Below, piece after piece: positions 8,122 through 16,032 of a stretch of DNA of 64,000 nt. The translations under genes were made by a program, and so were the position numbers. The stretch's first letter is position 1, and every line of letters begins with the position of its first letter. This stretch comes from CAYYNP01 sp964472545. GTDB taxonomy: Bacteria > Planctomycetota > Planctomycetia > Pirellulales > Thermoguttaceae. Where the stretch lies: assembly GCA_964472545.1 (NCBI GenBank), contig CAYYNP010000008.1:1-64000 (forward strand), read 5' to 3'. Under the pieces are notes generated by a model. It was not told the origin of the DNA, ran no database searches, and saw only the letters and a list, made by a program, of their open reading frames with translations.

Positions 8122-9081
8122 ATGGACATCAATCGACGACGCTTCATGGTTCGCTCGGCCGCCGCGTTAGGAGCCGGCGTAATGGGCGCCACGGCCGTGG
8201 CAGCCGAATCACGCCCTCAACCAGAAACTCCCGGCGCCCGGCCGGGCAATCCGATCGCCGTGTCGACGTACTCCTTCTGGCGCTATCGGGCCGACAGCAA
8301 ACTGAAGATCGACCAGTGTATCCGTCTGGCCGGCGAGATGGGGTTCGACGCCGTCGAAATCCTCGAAGTGCAGATGCACCGCAAGGACAACGCCTACTTG
8401 CAGTCGCTCAAGCGGCAAGCGTTTATCGCCGGGCTCGATCTTTGCGGCATGTCGACGCATCAGGACTTCGTCTCGCCCGACGCCGACCAGCGGGCCGCCA
8501 ACGTCAAGAAGACGACCGCCAGCATCGAGTTGGCCTATAAGCTGGGCATCCCCACGATTCGCGTGAACACGGGCCGCTGGGGCACCAGCCGCGACTTTGA
8601 TGAACTGATGGAGAACCGCGGCATCGAGCCGTCGCTGCCCGGCTACGACGACGAAGACGCCTTTCCCTGGGTGATCGAATCGCTGCGGCGGTGTCTGCCG
8701 GCAGCCCAGCGGTGCGGCGTGGTGTTGGGGCTCGAGAACCACTGGGGCCTCGGTCTTACGCCCGAGGGCGTGCTGCGGATCGTCGACGCGATCGACTCGC
8801 CGTGGCTGCGCGTGACGCTCGATACGGGCAACTTCCTCGAAGACCCTTACGACCGGCTCGAGCAGCTTGCCTCGAAGGCCGTCTTCGTCCAGGCCAAGAC
8901 CTATTACGGCGGCGGCGTTTGGTACACGCTCGACCTGGACTACGACCGAATCGCCGCCATCCTCCACAAGCACGACTATCGCGGCTACGTCTCGCTGGAG
9001 TTCGAGGGGCGCGAGGATCCCAAGACGGCCGTGCCGAGAAGCCTGGCGTTGCTTCGCAAGGCGTTTGCCCGGCGGGCATGA
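8122..9081 (+). CDS. Tat-exported sugar phosphate isomerase/epimerase-like protein
   Basis: ATG 8122 is supported by GGAGGA at 8109-8114. The first residues (MDINRRRFMVRSAAALGAGV) are a twin-arginine signal, so the folded protein should be exported. From about residue 40 the protein reads as an AP-endonuclease-2/xylose-isomerase-like TIM barrel: YSFWRY, GFDAVEILEVQMHR, IRVNTGRWG, GLENHWGLGLTPEG, VTLDTGNFLE and YRGYVSLEFEG. The Glu, His and Asp residues in these strands are those that bind a divalent metal in the family. Length (319 aa) is usual. The substrate is unknown; planctomycetes carry many paralogues, some acting on exported or inositol-type sugars. Confidence 0.85.
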   Translation: MDINRRRFMVRSAAALGAGVMGATAVAAESRPQPETPGARPGNPIAVSTYSFWRYRADSKLKIDQCIRLAGEMGFDAVEILEVQMHRKDNAYLQSLKRQAFIAGLDLCGMSTHQDFVSPDADQRAANVKKTTASIELAYKLGIPTIRVNTGRWGTSRDFDELMENRGIEPSLPGYDDEDAFPWVIESLRRCLPAAQRCGVVLGLENHWGLGLTPEGVLRIVDAIDSPWLRVTLDTGNFLEDPYDRLEQLASKAVFVQAKTYYGGGVWYTLDLDYDRIAAILHKHDYRGYVSLEFEGREDPKTAVPRSLALLRKAFARRA

Positions 9082-9094
9082 GTTGGGGTAGAAT
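9065..9094 (+). promoter_or_regulatory. Candidate promoter of the 9264 gene
   Basis: TTGCCC (9065-9070), 18 bases, TAGAAT (9089-9094), overlapping the end of the preceding gene. A transcript from here would have a leader of about 160 bp with two stem-loops (9102-9134 and 9161-9207). Confidence 0.4.
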
Positions 9095-9101
9095 GGTGTC
9101 C

Positions 9102-9134
9102 GTGTGCCACTGCTTCTACGAAGCAGTGGCACAC
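9102..9134. repeat. Perfect 14-bp stem-loop
   Basis: GTGTGCCACTGCTT is followed by five loop bases and its exact complement. It lies just after the isomerase-like gene and could act as a terminator-like or RNA-end hairpin, but no T-run follows. Confidence 0.7.
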
Positions 9135-9160
9135 TCGATCGAGCGTTTGGCAGCCATCGG

Positions 9161-9207
9161 CACGGCGGCTTTGCCCCCGAGAATACAATGCCGACATAGC
9201 CGCCGTG
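9161..9207. repeat. 10-bp inverted repeat
   Basis: CACGGCGGCT (9161-9170) pairs with AGCCGCCGTG (9198-9207) across a 27-base loop, in the leader of the 9264 gene. Confidence 0.55.
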
Positions 9208-9263
9208 TCGGCGGCTGCTAAACGGCGACGCACAGACGAAACTACTCAACTGAGGTCCAATCG

Positions 9264-10721
9264 ATGAAGAGCACGGCAACCCGCGCGTTGGCCATCTGTC
9301 TATTGTCCATTCTCTCACGCCCGACCAACGTCGTCGCGGCGGACCGCCCGGCCACCGACGGCGGCTACGCGGTCGTCGTCTCTGAGACGACATACGACGA
9401 TGCGGCCTGGAAACGCGTAGTCGACGCACTTGTCGAGAAGCACGAGGCTGAAGTACTCGTCCACGAAGAATCGATCGACGAGTCGCTCGACAAGCTGCAA
9501 GCGTCCTTTCCACGCTACGTCTGCTTCGTGGCCACGCCGGCCGAAGCCACGCGGCAGTTCGTCGCCGACGTACACCAACTGACGCGAAAGCTAGACGACG
9601 ATCCCTACACCGACGCCATCTGGGGCATCCTCACCGGCTACGACGCAGACGGCGCACTGCGGATTGCCCGACAGACCGAGCCGCTGGTCGTGCGGCGGGT
9701 CGCCTCGGGCACGGAAGTCGAATTGGCGATGTGTGAAGAGGGTGTTTGGCATTGCGAACTGGTCAAAGGCCGCATGGTTCGCAAGTTGCCCGGTGAGAAA
9801 CCGGAACTGCTCGAAGGCCCGGCCGACTCGACCAAGGCGCTGGTCGATCTACTCAACGAATATCGGGCCGACCTGATGGTCACCTCCGGCCACGCCACCG
9901 AACGCGACTGGCAGATCGGCTTCCGCTATCGCAACGGCCAGTTCCGCTGTAAGGACGGCGGACTCTACGGGCTGGATACACAGGGCAAGCGGCACCCGAT
10001 CGATTCGCCGAACCCGAAGGTCTATCTGCCGATCGGCAACTGCCTGATGGGCCACATCAACGGCCCGGACGTGATGGCGTTGGCCTGGCTCAACAGTGCG
10101 GGCGTGTGCCAGATGCTCGGCTACACCGTGCCCACGTGGTACGGCTACGCGGGCTGGGGATGCCTCGACTATTTCGTCGAGCAGCCGGGCCGCTATACGT
10201 TTGCCGAGGCCGTGTTTGCCAACCAACAGGCTTTGCTGCATCGTCTGGAGACCTACTTCCCCGAGGCAGCGAGCAGTCAACCGGCCGCAGGAAGCCGAGC
10301 GCGGCCGTCGGTTGCGCTTTCCGAGGAAGCGCGTCGAGCGGGGCTCACGTCGCACGATGCCCGCGGGTTGCTGTTCGATCGCGACGTGCTGGCCTTCTAC
10401 GGCGATCCGGCGTGGGTCGCGAAGATGGCTCCCGGTCCGTTGGCGTGGGAGCAGAAACTCGAAGTGGACGGCGACGAGTATCGCTTCGAGATCGTACCCA
10501 AGCGGGGCGCCAAGACCTTCGAGCCGATCAACATCAACGGCTCTCAGCGCGGCGGCCGCCCCATCGTGCAGTGGCTGCCGCATCGGGTCGCCGACGTGAA
10601 GATCGCCGAGGGGGCCGAATTGAAGCCTCTGGTCGCCGACAACTTCATCCTGGTTCCCAACCCGGGCCAGTGCGATCCGGACAAGCGCTACAAGATTGTC
10701 TTTCGAGCGACGAAGTTGTAA
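9264..10721 (+). CDS. Secreted protein with clan-CD (gingipain/caspase-like) features
   Basis: Residues 1-25 look like a signal peptide (MKSTATRALAICLLSILSRP, then VVAAD). The central part has alternating strands and helices, with VTSGHATERD (His 210) and YLPIGNCLMGHIN (Cys 260). A His at a strand end and a Cys about 50 residues later at the next strand end, preceded by IGN, is the pattern of clan CD cysteine peptidases such as gingipains (C25). The family's usual HG after the strand is HA here, so activity is uncertain. The last 120 residues are beta-rich and may be an Ig-like domain. No sorting signal was seen. The family call is an inference; it could be an inactive relative. Confidence 0.6.
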   Translation: MKSTATRALAICLLSILSRPTNVVAADRPATDGGYAVVVSETTYDDAAWKRVVDALVEKHEAEVLVHEESIDESLDKLQASFPRYVCFVATPAEATRQFVADVHQLTRKLDDDPYTDAIWGILTGYDADGALRIARQTEPLVVRRVASGTEVELAMCEEGVWHCELVKGRMVRKLPGEKPELLEGPADSTKALVDLLNEYRADLMVTSGHATERDWQIGFRYRNGQFRCKDGGLYGLDTQGKRHPIDSPNPKVYLPIGNCLMGHINGPDVMALAWLNSAGVCQMLGYTVPTWYGYAGWGCLDYFVEQPGRYTFAEAVFANQQALLHRLETYFPEAASSQPAAGSRARPSVALSEEARRAGLTSHDARGLLFDRDVLAFYGDPAWVAKMAPGPLAWEQKLEVDGDEYRFEIVPKRGAKTFEPININGSQRGGRPIVQWLPHRVADVKIAEGAELKPLVADNFILVPNPGQCDPDKRYKIVFRATKL

Positions 10722-10790
10722 CGCCGGTGAAAGCCCAGCGTCGACAACTGATGCGAACCTGCACGGCCTCACGACGGTCTCTTCACTGCG

Positions 10791-10837
10791 GGACCGCTGC
10801 GCTGTAGGATTGCTGCGCTGTAGGATTTCCGCGGTCC
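10791..10837. repeat. Tandem 16-bp repeat inside an inverted repeat
   Basis: GCTGCGCTGTAGGATT occurs twice head to tail (10796-10811 and 10812-10827), framed by GGACCGC (10791-10797) and GCGGTCC (10831-10837). It lies 30 bp before rtcB and could form a leader hairpin. Confidence 0.65.
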
Positions 10838-10867
10838 GACACGACGACATAGCAACGGGTTATTGCG

Positions 10868-12436
10868 ATGAGTAGACGAAACAAGAAAGGCCGCCCCAAG
10901 AGCAAGGGCCGCGATCGCCATGATCGACGGGACCGGCCGAATCGCCGCGAGCGCTCCTCCGGCCCGCCGCCGAAGGCCAAGTCGGGTTACGCCGGGCCGC
11001 TGGAACAGATCGACGAGTGTTGCTGGCGGATTCCGCTCGGCTACAAGGCCGGCATGAACGTCGAAGGGCGGATCTTCGCCGACGAGAACCTGATCGAGCA
11101 GATCCGGGCCGATCAAGCGCCGGAGCAGGTGGCCAACGTGGCCTTTCTGCCGGGCATCCAATCGGCCAGTCTGGCCATGCCCGACATCCACTGGGGCTAC
11201 GGCTTCTGCATCGGCGGCGTGTGCGCGACCGACCCGGCCGAGGGCGGAGTGATTTCCCCCGGCGGAGTGGGGTACGACATCAACTGCGGCGTGCGGCTGA
11301 TGACCACCAATCTGTCGCAGGAGGACGTGCGGCCGCAGATCGCCAAGTTGATGGACCGGCTCTACCGGCGGGTACCCGCGGGAGTGGGCAAGGGCGGCGA
11401 GTATCTGTTCTCCCCGAATGAGTTGCGCCGACTGCTCAGCGACGGCGTCGCCTTTCTCGAGGGCCGTGGACTGGCCACCGAAAGCGATCTTCAGCACACC
11501 GAGGCCGGCGGATGTCTGGAAGATGCCGATCCCGACTACGTCAGCGAGCGGGCGATCAAGCGCGGCGGCGGACAGTGCGGTACGCTGGGCTCGGGCAACC
11601 ACTTTCTCGAAGTGCAGGTCGTCGACGAGGTCTTCGACCAAACGGCGGCCAACACGATGGGCGTCCGTGAAGGCTTGGTCTGCATGATGATCCACTCCGG
11701 CTCGCGTGGGCTGGGGTATCAGGTGTGCGACGACGCTCTGAAGAAGCTCCGCAACGTGCCCGCGAAATACGGCATCGACCTGCCCGACCGCCAATTGGCC
11801 TGCGCCCCGGTCGAAAGCCCGGAGGGCCAGGAGTATCTCGCTGCCATGCGATGTGCAGCCAATTACGCCTGGGCCAATCGTCAGTTGCTGATGTGGCAGG
11901 CACGGGAGGTCGTGGCAGAGTTTTTTGGCCGCAGCTGGGAATCCCTGCAAATGAACCTGGTCTACGACGTGGCCCACAACATCGCCAAGATGGAACGGCA
12001 CACCGTTGACGGTCGAGAGAAGACCCTCTGTGTACACCGAAAAGGCGCCACGCGGGCGTTTCCGGCGGGGCATCCGGAAGTCCCTCAGAAGTACCGCAGC
12101 ATCGGCCAGCCGGTGATTATCCCTGGCGATATGGGCAGAGCGAGTTGGCTGCTGGCCGGTGAGCCGGCCGCCATGGAGCGGTCGTTCGGCAGCACGTGCC
12201 ATGGGGCCGGGCGGCTGATGAGCCGCAAGGCGGCCATTCAGCATGCCCAGGGCCGCCGAATCGACCAGGAATTGGCCGAAAAGGGCGTCATCGCCCGCTG
12301 CCGCAACTGGCGCGGCCTGGCCGAAGAACAGCCCGAGGCCTACAAGGACGTCAGCCTGGTGGTCGACGTGGTCCATCGGGCGGGCCTGGCTCGGAAGGTC
12401 GCCCGGCTGGTGCCGATCGGTGTAGTGAAAGGGTAG
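10868..12436 (+). CDS. rtcB: RNA-splicing ligase RtcB
   Basis: RtcB joins RNA 2',3'-cyclic phosphate or 3'-phosphate ends to 5'-OH ends using GTP and manganese, in RNA repair. All family signatures are visible: VGYDINCGVRL (metal Asp and Cys), GSGNHFLEVQ, MIHSGSRGLG, VYDVAHNIAK, HRKGATRAFPAG, PGDMGRASWLL and STCHGAGRLMSR, the last near the guanylated histidine. The ligase core starts about residue 45. The first 45 residues are an Arg/Lys-rich disordered tail (MSRRNKKGRPKSKGRDRHDR) that most homologues lack and that may help RNA binding; a later start is possible since no strong ribosome site precedes 10868. No archease or RtcA gene is adjacent. Confidence 0.95.
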   Translation: MSRRNKKGRPKSKGRDRHDRRDRPNRRERSSGPPPKAKSGYAGPLEQIDECCWRIPLGYKAGMNVEGRIFADENLIEQIRADQAPEQVANVAFLPGIQSASLAMPDIHWGYGFCIGGVCATDPAEGGVISPGGVGYDINCGVRLMTTNLSQEDVRPQIAKLMDRLYRRVPAGVGKGGEYLFSPNELRRLLSDGVAFLEGRGLATESDLQHTEAGGCLEDADPDYVSERAIKRGGGQCGTLGSGNHFLEVQVVDEVFDQTAANTMGVREGLVCMMIHSGSRGLGYQVCDDALKKLRNVPAKYGIDLPDRQLACAPVESPEGQEYLAAMRCAANYAWANRQLLMWQAREVVAEFFGRSWESLQMNLVYDVAHNIAKMERHTVDGREKTLCVHRKGATRAFPAGHPEVPQKYRSIGQPVIIPGDMGRASWLLAGEPAAMERSFGSTCHGAGRLMSRKAAIQHAQGRRIDQELAEKGVIARCRNWRGLAEEQPEAYKDVSLVVDVVHRAGLARKVARLVPIGVVKG

Positions 12437-12445
12437 GAAAAGGCG

Positions 12446-12474
12446 TTGCCGCCGGAGGGCCGTTTGGGTATAAC
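12446..12474 (+). promoter_or_regulatory. Candidate promoter of the first PEBP gene
   Basis: TTGCCG (12446-12451), 17 bases, TATAAC (12469-12474), directly after the rtcB stop. The leader would be about 80 bp. Confidence 0.45.
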
Positions 12475-12563
12475 CAATCCAGGTTGAACTCGGACGAACT
12501 CGACTCAGCGAACTCGATTTGCGGGCTGCCATGGCCGGCGGCCCGTTCACGGGAGGAGAGCCG

Positions 12564-13046
12564 ATGGCAATCGAATTGACCAGCTCGGCCTTTGAGCACG
12601 GGCAGCGGATTCCCGAGCGGTATACGGGCGAGGGGGCCGACGTCTCGCCGCCGCTGTCCTGGACCGGCATTCCGGACGAGGCCAAGGAACTGGCCCTGAT
12701 CTGCGACGACCCCGACGCGCCCACTGCCGAACCCTGGGTCCACTGGGTGATCTACAAGATCCCGGTCGAGGCCAGCGGCCTGCCGGAAAAGATCGAGAAA
12801 CGGGCCCGGCTCAAGCGGCCCCCCGGCATGCTCCAGGGCGAAAACTCCTGGCCGGCCGGCCAAAACAACATCGGCTATCGCGGCCCGATGCCCCCGCCCG
12901 GCGGCGAGCATCGCTACATCTTTCGCCTCTACGCCTTGGAGGCAAAGCTGGTTGTGGAACCGGGGCTGAGCAAGAGAAGACTGCTCGAGGAGTTCCGCAA
13001 TCACGTGCTCGAGGAAGGGCATCTGATCGGCGTCTATCAGCGGTAG
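12564..13046 (+). CDS. YbhB/YbcL family (PEBP-like) protein, cytoplasmic
   Basis: ATG 12564 follows GGAGGAG (12552-12558) and gives 160 residues with no signal peptide. PEBP hallmarks are present: VSPPLSW, CDDPDAPTAEPWVHWVIYKI, the GYRGPMPPPGGEHRY ligand-pocket loop and YALEAKL. The family binds phosphate-bearing ligands; bacterial members are called possible kinase or protease modulators, but the role is not settled. The next gene encodes a lipoprotein of the same family with long identical stretches, so the pair is a local duplication with one copy kept inside the cell and one exported. Confidence 0.88.
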   Translation: MAIELTSSAFEHGQRIPERYTGEGADVSPPLSWTGIPDEAKELALICDDPDAPTAEPWVHWVIYKIPVEASGLPEKIEKRARLKRPPGMLQGENSWPAGQNNIGYRGPMPPPGGEHRYIFRLYALEAKLVVEPGLSKRRLLEEFRNHVLEEGHLIGVYQR

Positions 13047-13106
13047 CCGGCCGGAGCGCGGTTTGGGGCCGGTGTGCAGAGCCTTGTTATGGAGGGTCTT
13101 TACCCC

Positions 13107-13736
13107 ATGAACGTGCCTCTCGCTTCAGTTGTTGCGGTGCTGCTAACGGTGTTTGCCGGTTGTGGTTCGCAGACGTCGACGACGTCGGTTTCGGACGGCG
13201 AGTCGACCGCCGAAGGGACGACGGAGCGACCCGCCGAGCCCGCGGTCCCGCAACCGGCAGAGTTTGAGCTTCACAGTTTGGCCTTCGCCGACGGCCAGCC
13301 GATTCCCGTGAAATACACGGACGACGGCGATGACGTCTCGCCGCCGCTTTCGTGGTCCGGTTTGCCGGAGGGAACCAAGCAACTGGCGCTGATTTGCGAC
13401 GACCCCGACGCGCCGACCGCGGAACCCTGGGTCCACTGGGTGATCTACAAGATCCCACCAACACTGACCGGACTCCCCGAGGGCGTGCCTAAGGAAGCTC
13501 GTCCGGCGGTCGTGCCGGGAGCGATCCAGGGGCGAAACGGTTGGCGTGAGAGCGAGAACCTCGGCTATCGAGGACCCGCGCCGCCGCCCGGGGGCGTGCA
13601 TCACTACTTCTTCAACCTCTACGCGCTGGATGCTGAACTGGATTTGCAGGAAGGGCTGGACAAGAAGGGGCTGCTCGCGGCGATCGAGGGCCACGTGTTG
13701 GCCGAGGCCCGGTGGATGGGCACGTACACGAGGTGA
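13107..13736 (+). CDS. PEBP-like (YbhB/YbcL) lipoprotein
   Basis: ATG 13107 is chosen because it gives a lipoprotein signal (MNVPLASVVAVLLTVFAGCG, lipid-bearing Cys 19) and has GGAGG at 13091-13095; GTG 13074 and ATG 13089 are alternatives. A Ser/Thr/Glu-rich linker (about 22-48) leads to the PEBP domain (about 50-209), with VSPPLSW, CDDPDAPTAEPWVHWVIYKI and GYRGPAPPPGGVHHY. The block around DPDAPTAEPWVHWVIYKIP is identical to that in the neighbouring gene, which points to recent duplication or gene conversion. It is probably anchored in the periplasm. The ligand is unknown. Confidence 0.88.
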   Translation: MNVPLASVVAVLLTVFAGCGSQTSTTSVSDGESTAEGTTERPAEPAVPQPAEFELHSLAFADGQPIPVKYTDDGDDVSPPLSWSGLPEGTKQLALICDDPDAPTAEPWVHWVIYKIPPTLTGLPEGVPKEARPAVVPGAIQGRNGWRESENLGYRGPAPPPGGVHHYFFNLYALDAELDLQEGLDKKGLLAAIEGHVLAEARWMGTYTR

Positions 13737-13739
13737 GTC

Positions 13740-14531
13740 GTGCCCGACCGGCGAAAGCACCGTGGGCCGCATCCGGAAGACGTGCGGCTGTTTGCTCCCG
13801 AAACGCACGCCGCGCTGCGGCGGGCCGTGGCCGATCTCTGTTGGCTTCTCTCCAGGCGTTACGCGCAGAAGTCGGCCTTGAAGCTCGTAGGCGATCGTTA
13901 CGGGTTGGTGGCGCGGCAGCGAGTGGCCGTGGGCCGTTGCGCGTGTGGCGATGCGGATCGTCAGCGGCGGCGTGCCCACCAGGCGGCGGCGGACCAGCTT
14001 CCGGGGCGCCCGCTCTGGCTCGACGGCTACAACGTGCTGACCACGATCGAAGCGGCCCTGTCCGGCGGGTTCGTGTTGGCCGCGTGCGACGGCGCCTATC
14101 GCGATATGGCCAGCATGCACGGCAGCTATCGCAAGGTGGCCGAAACGCGGCCGGCGCTTCAGATGATCGGCCACGTGATCGCCTCGACCAAAGCCGCCGA
14201 ATCAATCTGGTTTCTCGACCGGCCTGTCTCGAACAGCGGACGGCTGAAGGCGGTCATCGAAGAAGTGGCCGCGGTGCACGGTTGGCGTTGGCGGGTGGAG
14301 TTGGTGCCCGATCCGGACGTCGTGTTGAGCAACGCGGCAGAAACGGTGGACACCGACATGCCGCCGGCACCGGCCGTTGTCGCCTCGGCCGACAGCGTGA
14401 TCCTCGATCGCTGTGAGGCGTGGTTCAACCTCGCCCGGGAGACGATCTCGCGCCACGTCCCGGAGGCAAACGTGGTGAGTCTCGTGCCAATCACCGACGC
14501 CGGTGACCTCCCCCGGCCCGATCGACCCTAG
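13740..14531 (+). CDS. DUF434 domain protein
   Basis: The GTG start lies 3 bp after the stop of the PEBP lipoprotein gene, which suggests translation coupling. The N-terminal part has DLCWLLSRRYAQKSALKLVG followed by DRYGL, the DUF434 signature. Two Cys (RCACGD) follow, then a C-terminal domain (about 90-263) with WLDGYNVLTTIEAALSGG, LACDGAYRDM and FLDRPVSNSG. Acidic residues at strand ends in this part look like a PIN/NYN-type nuclease fold, which is an inference. It is soluble and probably cytoplasmic. The function of the family is not known to me. Confidence 0.8.
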   Translation: MPDRRKHRGPHPEDVRLFAPETHAALRRAVADLCWLLSRRYAQKSALKLVGDRYGLVARQRVAVGRCACGDADRQRRRAHQAAADQLPGRPLWLDGYNVLTTIEAALSGGFVLAACDGAYRDMASMHGSYRKVAETRPALQMIGHVIASTKAAESIWFLDRPVSNSGRLKAVIEEVAAVHGWRWRVELVPDPDVVLSNAAETVDTDMPPAPAVVASADSVILDRCEAWFNLARETISRHVPEANVVSLVPITDAGDLPRPDRP

Positions 14532-14635
14532 CCGTGGCCGGCAGCCCCCGGAAGTTCAGTCGTTTCGAGAACCGCGCGCTCATAAACTCGACGACCTCCC
14601 GCGTGCCCCACATCCGCCACTCGGCTGCGGCACCG

Positions 14636-15871
14636 CTAGCGTTCGATACTGCGCGGCTGGTCGGCGAGAAAATCACGGGGCCCGCGAGTCGTGTAGTAGG
14701 GGTAAGTCGTTACGCCCGTCTTCGCTTTCGCGGCCGTCGCCGGCTCGACGATCTGCGGGGTGACCAATACGAGCAGTTCGATCAGGTCGTCCTCCAGCGG
14801 TTCGTCGTTGCTGGCCTTCGTGTTTTCGGTCACCTTGCGCTGCTGGACAAGCCCGCCGATGACGAACGTGTAACCGGATCTTATTTCGACGGTCGTATCC
14901 ATCTCGCGCACCCGTCGGGCCGGGAACGAATGCTCGCCAACGTCAATTGCCAGGGTGTGATCGAGTTCGCTGATTTCTGGCCGGATCTCCAGCCGAATAA
15001 TGTCGTCTCCAACCGTTCGAGCTAACAGGTCGACACGGGTGCCATAGCTCTTGTACCCGACGCGATGTGAGCCATCAGGTTCGGGCTCCATCACAGGGTA
15101 CTCGCCACCGATCTGCAGCGTCGCCGGGCGTCCGCTAAGGGTCACCAGCGTAGGCTCCGCGAGGACCTTCACCAGCTTGTCCTTCTTCAGTGCTTCGAGC
15201 AGTCGAAGGCGGCCGTCATCGGGCTCAAGGAAGCAGGAGCCATGAAAGGCGGCCGCCCATGCGTCAACGTTGGGTACTTCGGGTTGGTCGCGATCGTGCC
15301 CGGCTCCCTCACGAGCCTCGGCATAATCCACTCCCAGTTTCCGCAGCTTAGACCTGGAAATCTCCATCACTTGCACTTCGACCAGAATCGACGTTGCCGT
15401 TCCGGTCAACTCGCGCAACCGGTCGACCTCCGTCTCCAGGTCCTTGAGCCGATCCAACAACGCGCGGCGTTCCTCTTCCGCCAGCCGATGGATGCGGCGT
15501 GCTTCCTCAAGCTCACCCGCCGCCTCCAAGTGGCCCACCGCCCTGATGAGATGCTCCAGCCGATCGGCCGTCGCGGCGGGCTTCTCGGGCGGCGCCGCCG
15601 CCGCGGCGGCGCACGGGTTGGGAAAGACGCGTGCGGCGGTAGGAGCGTGATACGAAGGCGGCGCCGGCCCTGGCACCAACTGCGGAGCGGACCGTGGGTA
15701 GCGGCCGGGATTAAGGCTTTGCAGTTCGACCGCCTTTGCGGTCGGAGCCGGCTGGAGACTCTCGGCCGGGATGGGCTTGTAGACTTCCGGTGCGGTCGGT
15801 TGCTCGTCGGCGATGGCAGGCAACCCGGCCAGCAGACCGAGCAGCGCGCAGACGATCGTGAATCCTCGCAT
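14636..15871 (-). CDS. Secretin-like (type II/III secretion or pilus) protein, short form
   Basis: ATG 15869-15871 is preceded by GGAGGAAG and gives a signal peptide (MRGFTIVCALLGLLAGLPAI, cleavage near ADE). A Pro/Ala-rich stretch and a coiled coil (about 105-155) precede a secretin domain (about 160-390): SILVEVQVMEISRSKLRKLG, LAEPTLVTLSGRPATLQIGG, a beta stretch, VIGGLVQQRK and LIELLVLVTPQIVEP. Secretins form outer-membrane rings. This one is only 411 residues, lacks the usual N0/N1/N2 domains and has no secretion genes beside it, so it may be a specialised or orphan family member. It has its own ribosome site and is 161 bp from rluD. Confidence 0.78.
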   Translation of the reverse strand: MRGFTIVCALLGLLAGLPAIADEQPTAPEVYKPIPAESLQPAPTAKAVELQSLNPGRYPRSAPQLVPGPAPPSYHAPTAARVFPNPCAAAAAAPPEKPAATADRLEHLIRAVGHLEAAGELEEARRIHRLAEEERRALLDRLKDLETEVDRLRELTGTATSILVEVQVMEISRSKLRKLGVDYAEAREGAGHDRDQPEVPNVDAWAAAFHGSCFLEPDDGRLRLLEALKKDKLVKVLAEPTLVTLSGRPATLQIGGEYPVMEPEPDGSHRVGYKSYGTRVDLLARTVGDDIIRLEIRPEISELDHTLAIDVGEHSFPARRVREMDTTVEIRSGYTFVIGGLVQQRKVTENTKASNDEPLEDDLIELLVLVTPQIVEPATAAKAKTGVTTYPYYTTRGPRDFLADQPRSIER

Positions 15872-15975
15872 GACTTCCTCCTTCGATTCCAAAGTCGTGT
15901 CGGTGGCGAGAGGAATCCTCGCCCGGGCGACCGTATACCACCACGGAGTCGAGGCGGCAATGCCAGTTTCTCGTA

Positions 15976-16026
15976 GGGCGCGTGAAACGCACCACCACAC
16001 GTGCTTCCGGTGCGTCTCACGCACCC
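15976..16026. repeat. Inverted repeat between secretin-like gene and rluD
   Basis: GGGCGCGTGAAACGCACC (15976-15993) pairs, with a few mismatches, with GGTGCGTCTCACGCACCC (16009-16026). It lies 7 bp after the rluD-like stop and may form a terminator-like hairpin for that gene. Confidence 0.6.
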
Positions 16027-16032
16027 GACCCC

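Noticed and set aside
10769..12724. A 651-codon open frame antisense to rtcB
   Set aside because: It mirrors a highly conserved gene and has no coding character of its own.
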